Positions 61,228-64,000 of a stretch of DNA of 64,000 nucleotides are shown here, piece by piece. Position 1 is the first letter of the stretch; each line of letters begins with the position of its first letter. The notes beneath the pieces are model-generated. The model made no database searches and was not told where the DNA came from. It saw only the letters and a program-made list of their open reading frames with translations. Source of the stretch: Shinella zoogloeoides (lineage in GTDB: Bacteria > Pseudomonadota > Alphaproteobacteria > Rhizobiales > Rhizobiaceae); the NCBI RefSeq assembly GCF_033705735.1, contig NZ_CP131130.1:499001-563000 (forward strand). Reading direction: 5' to 3'. Position numbers and translations under genes: made by a program.

Positions 61228-61315
61228 GAAGCGCGGCCGGGACTTGATTCCGATCAATGCCGATCGACAATCGCAATGCCAGTTTCACGCCCATCGAGAA
61301 AAGGAGACCCGCATC

Positions 61316-61639
61316 GTGAAGGACCTGGCGCATTATAAAGACATTCTTCTCACCCGCAAACGCGAGCTTTACGGCCGCCTGAACAAGATCGAGAAGGATC
61401 TCGACACGCTCAAGAGCGGCGACAGCGGCGACCGCGCCATCGAGCGCGAGAACGACGAGGTGCTGGAAGAATTCGGCACGACGGGCCTCAAGGAGCTTCA
61501 GGCCATCGAGGCCGCCCTCGACCGCATCGCGGCCGGCACCTTCGGCCTCTGTGCCAAGTGCGGCGAGCCGATCTCGCCCGCGCGCCTTGCGGCCGTGCCG
61601 CATGCTGCCCTGTGCGAGGAATGCATCGCACGGCAGTGA
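61316..61639 (+). CDS. DksA/TraR-type C4 zinc-finger protein
   Basis: 107 residues from GTG with AAAAGGAG upstream. A coiled-coil N-terminus (VKDLAHYKDILLTRKRELYG ... LKSGDSGDRAIEREND) is followed by the zinc finger FGLCAKCGEPISPARL ... ALCEECIARQ. Short DksA-like proteins of this kind bind the secondary channel of RNA polymerase. An ATG at 61163 in the same frame has its own GGAGGAAT, allowing a 158-residue form. Confidence 0.88.
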   Translation: MKDLAHYKDILLTRKRELYGRLNKIEKDLDTLKSGDSGDRAIERENDEVLEEFGTTGLKELQAIEAALDRIAAGTFGLCAKCGEPISPARLAAVPHAALCEECIARQ

Positions 61640-61754
61640 GGACGGGCTGCATGTCGCGCGGCAAACTTTCGTGATGGCCGCGCGGCGCGGGAAATCTTGC
61701 CTGCGAGGCGAAAACGCGACACCATGAGGAGAGGTTATCGCAGGCAGGACACCC

Positions 61755-62411
61755 ATGGAAATCAAGGGCATCAAATGGGACTATGACCGCTACGAGGTGA
61801 TCGCCGACGGCATCGTGCATGGCGTCGGGGTGGTCTTCGCGCTGGTGGGCGTCACCGCTCTCATCTTCTACGCCACGGTCTGGGCGACGAGCGGGCAGCT
61901 GGCCGCGGCCTGGATCTACGGCATCGGCCTCGTCCTCGCGCTGGCGACGTCCTTCGCCTACAATCTCTGGCCGGTCTCGACGGTGAAGTGGCACCTGCGC
62001 CGCTTCGACCATTCGGCGATCTTCGTGCTGATCGCCGCCACCTATACGCCCTTCCTGCAGCGCGGCATCGAGGACCCGTTCCTCGCCGGCATGCTCGTCT
62101 TCATCTGGGTAATGGCGGGGGCGGGCGTGGCGCTGAAGTTCCTCTTTCCCGGCCGCTACGACAGGCTGGCGATCCTCATCTATCTCGGCATGGGCTGGAG
62201 CGGCGTCTTCGCCGCCGGCCCGCTGCTGACGCATCTTTCCGTCGCCACCCTGACGCTGATCGTCGTCGGCGGCCTGCTCTATTCGGTCGGCGTCATCTTC
62301 CATGTCTGGGAGCGCCTTCGCTTCCAGAACGCCATCTGGCACGCCTTCGTCGTCGCGGCCGCGGCCGTCCACTATTCGGCCGTCGTCACCAGCGTCGTTT
62401 CCGGCATCTGA
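61755..62411 (+). CDS. trhA: Hemolysin III family protein TrhA
   Basis: 218 residues with seven predicted membrane helices. The PAQR zinc-site motifs are present: ADGIVHGVGVVFAL, RRFDHSAIFVLIAATYTPF and NAIWHAFVVAAAAVHYSAV. TrhA proteins are inner-membrane and are linked to membrane fluidity and fatty-acid composition. It is convergent with a small secreted-protein gene. Confidence 0.93.
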   Translation: MEIKGIKWDYDRYEVIADGIVHGVGVVFALVGVTALIFYATVWATSGQLAAAWIYGIGLVLALATSFAYNLWPVSTVKWHLRRFDHSAIFVLIAATYTPFLQRGIEDPFLAGMLVFIWVMAGAGVALKFLFPGRYDRLAILIYLGMGWSGVFAAGPLLTHLSVATLTLIVVGGLLYSVGVIFHVWERLRFQNAIWHAFVVAAAAVHYSAVVTSVVSGI

Positions 62412-62417
62412 TCCCGC

Positions 62418-62912
62418 TTACTGCGCGGCCGGCGCGGCGCCCTGCGCGCTGGAGCAGCCCTCCGCCGCATGCAGCGACTTCACGAGGCGACCGAGCAGCG
62501 GCGAAATCTCCGCCTTCATCGCCGCCGGATAATCCAGCACGAAGGAGGAGACGGCATCGTCGCAGAGCCGGACGACGCGGTGATAGAGGATCCGGTCACC
62601 GCGCGTGCCGGAAAGGCTGGCCCAGCCGGCCGTCTGCCGGTCATAGGACATGTCCCAGCCGTCCTTGCGGTAGGTCTCCCGCCGCCCGGCGACCTCGTCC
62701 TTGAAATCCCCCTCCGCGAGATAATGCCCCCAGACGGCAAGCGTCGCCGCGCCGCGCGCATAGGTGCGGCCGTCGCCATTGTCGGCCTCCTGCACCATCG
62801 CGAAGCCCGGGGGGATCTCGACGGCGAAGCCGAAGCGCGGATTGGCATAGGGCTCCCAGCCGGCGGCGAGGGCTGCGGCGGGGAGAAGGAAGAGCAAAAG
62901 GAAGCGTTGCAC
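62418..62912 (-). CDS. Secreted protein of unknown function
   Basis: 164 residues from GTG. The signal peptide (MQRFLLLFLLPAAALAAG) is followed by a beta-rich body with PYANPRFGFAVEIPPGFAMV, and two cysteine regions (VVRLCDDAV, EGCSSAQ). The ribosome-binding site is weak. Proteins of this pattern occur as unknowns in rhizobia; no function is assigned. Confidence 0.7.
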   Translation of the reverse strand: MQRFLLLFLLPAAALAAGWEPYANPRFGFAVEIPPGFAMVQEADNGDGRTYARGAATLAVWGHYLAEGDFKDEVAGRRETYRKDGWDMSYDRQTAGWASLSGTRGDRILYHRVVRLCDDAVSSFVLDYPAAMKAEISPLLGRLVKSLHAAEGCSSAQGAAPAAQ

Positions 62913-63042
62913 GGCGGTCTACTCGTCGATGATGTTCTGCGGGGAACGGATGAGAGCGGGCGTTTCATCGACCCGCCGTTGAAGCAGGCTGGACAGCTTT
63001 CCCGCTCCTCCTGTATGGCATGGGCAAAGGCAGGGGGGAACC

Positions 63043-63546
63043 ATGGACATCACGATACGCGACGCCGCGGAGGCCGATCTCCCCGGTATCATGGACATCT
63101 ACAACGATGCCGTCGCCAACACGACGGCGATCTGGAACGAGGCCGTGGTCGACCTCGAGAACCGCAGGGCGTGGTTTTCCGCCCGCCGCGAGCGCGGCTT
63201 TCCGGTCCTCGTCGCGGTTCGCGGCAAGCAGGTGCTCGGCTATGCCTCCTACGGCGACTGGCGCGCCTTCGACGGCTTCCGCCACACCGTGGAGCACTCC
63301 GTCTACGTGCAGAAGGATGCGCGCGGCACCGGCACGGGCAAGCGCCTCCTGAAAGCGCTGATCGACCGGGCGGGCTTCAATGGCATCCATGTCATGGTGG
63401 GCTGTATCGAGGCGGAGAACACCGCCTCGATCAGGCTGCACGAAAAGCTCGGCTTCCGCGTCGTCGGCCGCTTCAGCGAGGTCGGCATCAAGTTCGGCCG
63501 CTGGCTGGACCTGACCTGCATGGAGCTGAAGGTTCCGGCACGCTGA
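63043..63546 (+). CDS. GNAT acetyltransferase, phosphinothricin/methionine-sulfoximine type
   Basis: 167 residues. MDITIRDAAEADLPGIMDIY, then GYASYGDWRAFDGFRHTVEH and RGTGTGKRLLKALID are the Pat/MddA signature, with RLHEKLGFRVVGRFSEVGIK at the end. These enzymes acetylate phosphinothricin, methionine sulfoximine or related amino acids; which one here is unknown. AGGGGGGAACC lies before the ATG. Confidence 0.9.
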   Translation: MDITIRDAAEADLPGIMDIYNDAVANTTAIWNEAVVDLENRRAWFSARRERGFPVLVAVRGKQVLGYASYGDWRAFDGFRHTVEHSVYVQKDARGTGTGKRLLKALIDRAGFNGIHVMVGCIEAENTASIRLHEKLGFRVVGRFSEVGIKFGRWLDLTCMELKVPAR

Positions 63547-63550
63547 TTGG

Positions 63551-63611
63551 AGCGTCTCCGCTTTTCTCCGAACCGCAAAACCGCTTCGCACTTTTGCTGG
63601 AAATGCTCTAG
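63551..63611 (+). repeat. Rhizobial intergenic repeat, family D (partial, ending at the msrB stop)
   Basis: AGCGTCTCCGCTTTTCTCCG then CGCAAAACCGCTTCGCACTT and TTGCTGGAAATGCTCTAG. The terminal CTAG supplies the TAG stop codon of the convergent msrB gene. Confidence 0.8.
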
Positions 63612-64000
63612 TCCTCGTCGAAGCTGAGCGCCACGCCGTTCATGCAGTAGCGCAGGCCCGTCGGCGGCGGGCCGTCCGGGAAGACGTGGCCGAGATGGGC
63701 GTCGCAATCCGCACAGCGGATTTCCGTGCGCGTCATGCCGTAGGAATAGTCGGAATGATCCGTGACCGCGCCCGGCTCGATCGGCTGGTAGAAGCTCGGC
63801 CAGCCAGTGCCGGAATTGTACTTCGCCTCGGATCGGTAGAGCGGCCTGTTGCAGCAGATGCAGCGATAGGTGCCCTTCTTGGAAAGGTCGAAGTCGGGGC
63901 TGGAGAAGGCGCGTTCCGTGCCGTGCTCGCGCGTGATGCGGAATTGCTCCGGCGTCAGAACCTGCCGCCATTCTTCCTTGGTCTTGTTAACCTTCAACGT
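63608..64000 (-). CDS. msrB: Peptide-methionine (R)-S-oxide reductase MsrB (start may lie outside the window)
   Basis: At least 129 residues are seen, starting at TTG 63997 ([20 protein letters not shown]). Catalytic Cys is in [12 protein letters not shown]. Zinc cysteines are in [10 protein letters not shown] and [23 protein letters not shown] is the family signature. It reduces methionine-R-sulfoxide in proteins. The true start may be beyond base 64000, since ATG is absent at the expected position. The stop codon TAG is supplied by an adjoining family D repeat. Confidence 0.92.
   Translation of the reverse strand, partial: TLKVNKTKEEWRQVLTPEQFRITREHGTERAFSSPDFDLSKKGTYRCICCNRPLYRSEAKYNSGTGWPSFYQPIEPGAVTDHSDYSYGMTRTEIRCADCDAHLGHVFPDGPPPTGLRYCMNGVALSFDED

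Overview
The window is a stretch of GC-rich chromosomal DNA from an alphaproteobacterium. The evidence points to the Rhizobiaceae (Hyphomicrobiales), for example an Ensifer/Shinella/Rhizobium-like genus. It includes HdaA with a clamp-binding motif, a linked ppk-ppx pair, an intact minCDE operon with a CtrA-type box, a FixL-like PAS kinase, Ohr/OhrR, and many short palindromic intergenic repeats of the kinds common in rhizobia. No rRNA, tRNA, transposase, prophage or CRISPR array was seen. Gene order and codon use look chromosomal throughout. The accessory content consists of three small toxin-antitoxin-type pairs and the repeats.

Layout. 1-4.9 kb: end of an SDR gene, a MocR-type regulator divergent from a DMT exporter, and an inverse-autotransporter-like surface protein with a beta-helix passenger. 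5.1-7.3 kb: minC-minD-minE plus a 61-residue unknown gene and a terminator. 7.8-14.4 kb: AI-2E-family permease, hdaA, ppk (PHO-box-like site upstream), ppx, DUF922 protease. 14.4-20.7 kb: phytase-like esterase, AraC/DUF2000 divergent pair, DUF4160-DUF2442 pair behind an 18-bp-arm palindrome, RNase D, a small secreted protein, ohr/ohrR. 20.8-24.6 kb: membrane PAS histidine kinase with a stand-alone receiver protein, then an MFS permease. 24.7-31.8 kb: multicopper oxidase, Xre-RES toxin-antitoxin, ABC-F ATPase with a structured leader, HerA-like ATPase, DUF2267-like protein behind a perfect 16-bp palindrome. 32-41 kb: MFS permeases, aldo/keto reductase, LysR, trans-aconitate methyltransferase, haloacid dehalogenase, alcohol dehydrogenase, class IV aminotransferase, secreted unknown. 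41-49 kb: Fe-type SOD, ParD/ParE-like pair, WYL regulator with LysE exporter, PAP2 enzyme, two c-type cytochromes, GNAT-PfpI operon behind an apparent leader-peptide attenuator. 49-64 kb: ABC exporter, PQQ glucose dehydrogenase, SelO, oligopeptidase, ArsR regulator, second AI-2E permease, DUF930, Tat-tagged VOC protein, DksA-like zinc-finger protein, TrhA, GNAT, msrB.

Functional themes are cell division and replication control (MinCDE, HdaA), polyphosphate metabolism (Ppk/Ppx), oxidative-stress defence (Ohr/OhrR, SOD, MsrB, SelO), and efflux or export (DMT, four MFS-type or LysE permeases, ABC exporter).

The most interesting signal is at 48650-48754, upstream of the GNAT-pfpI operon. A 16-codon peptide ending Tyr-Phe-Trp-Leu-Phe-Arg is followed by mutually exclusive antiterminator and terminator hairpins, which is the architecture of aromatic-amino-acid attenuation in front of genes that are not biosynthetic. 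Other notable signals are the operator lying inside the -35/-10 spacer of the DUF4160-DUF2442 pair, the CtrA box before minC, the FixL-type haem-pocket residues in the membrane kinase, and two families of roughly 130-170-bp repeats with inverted-repeat structure.
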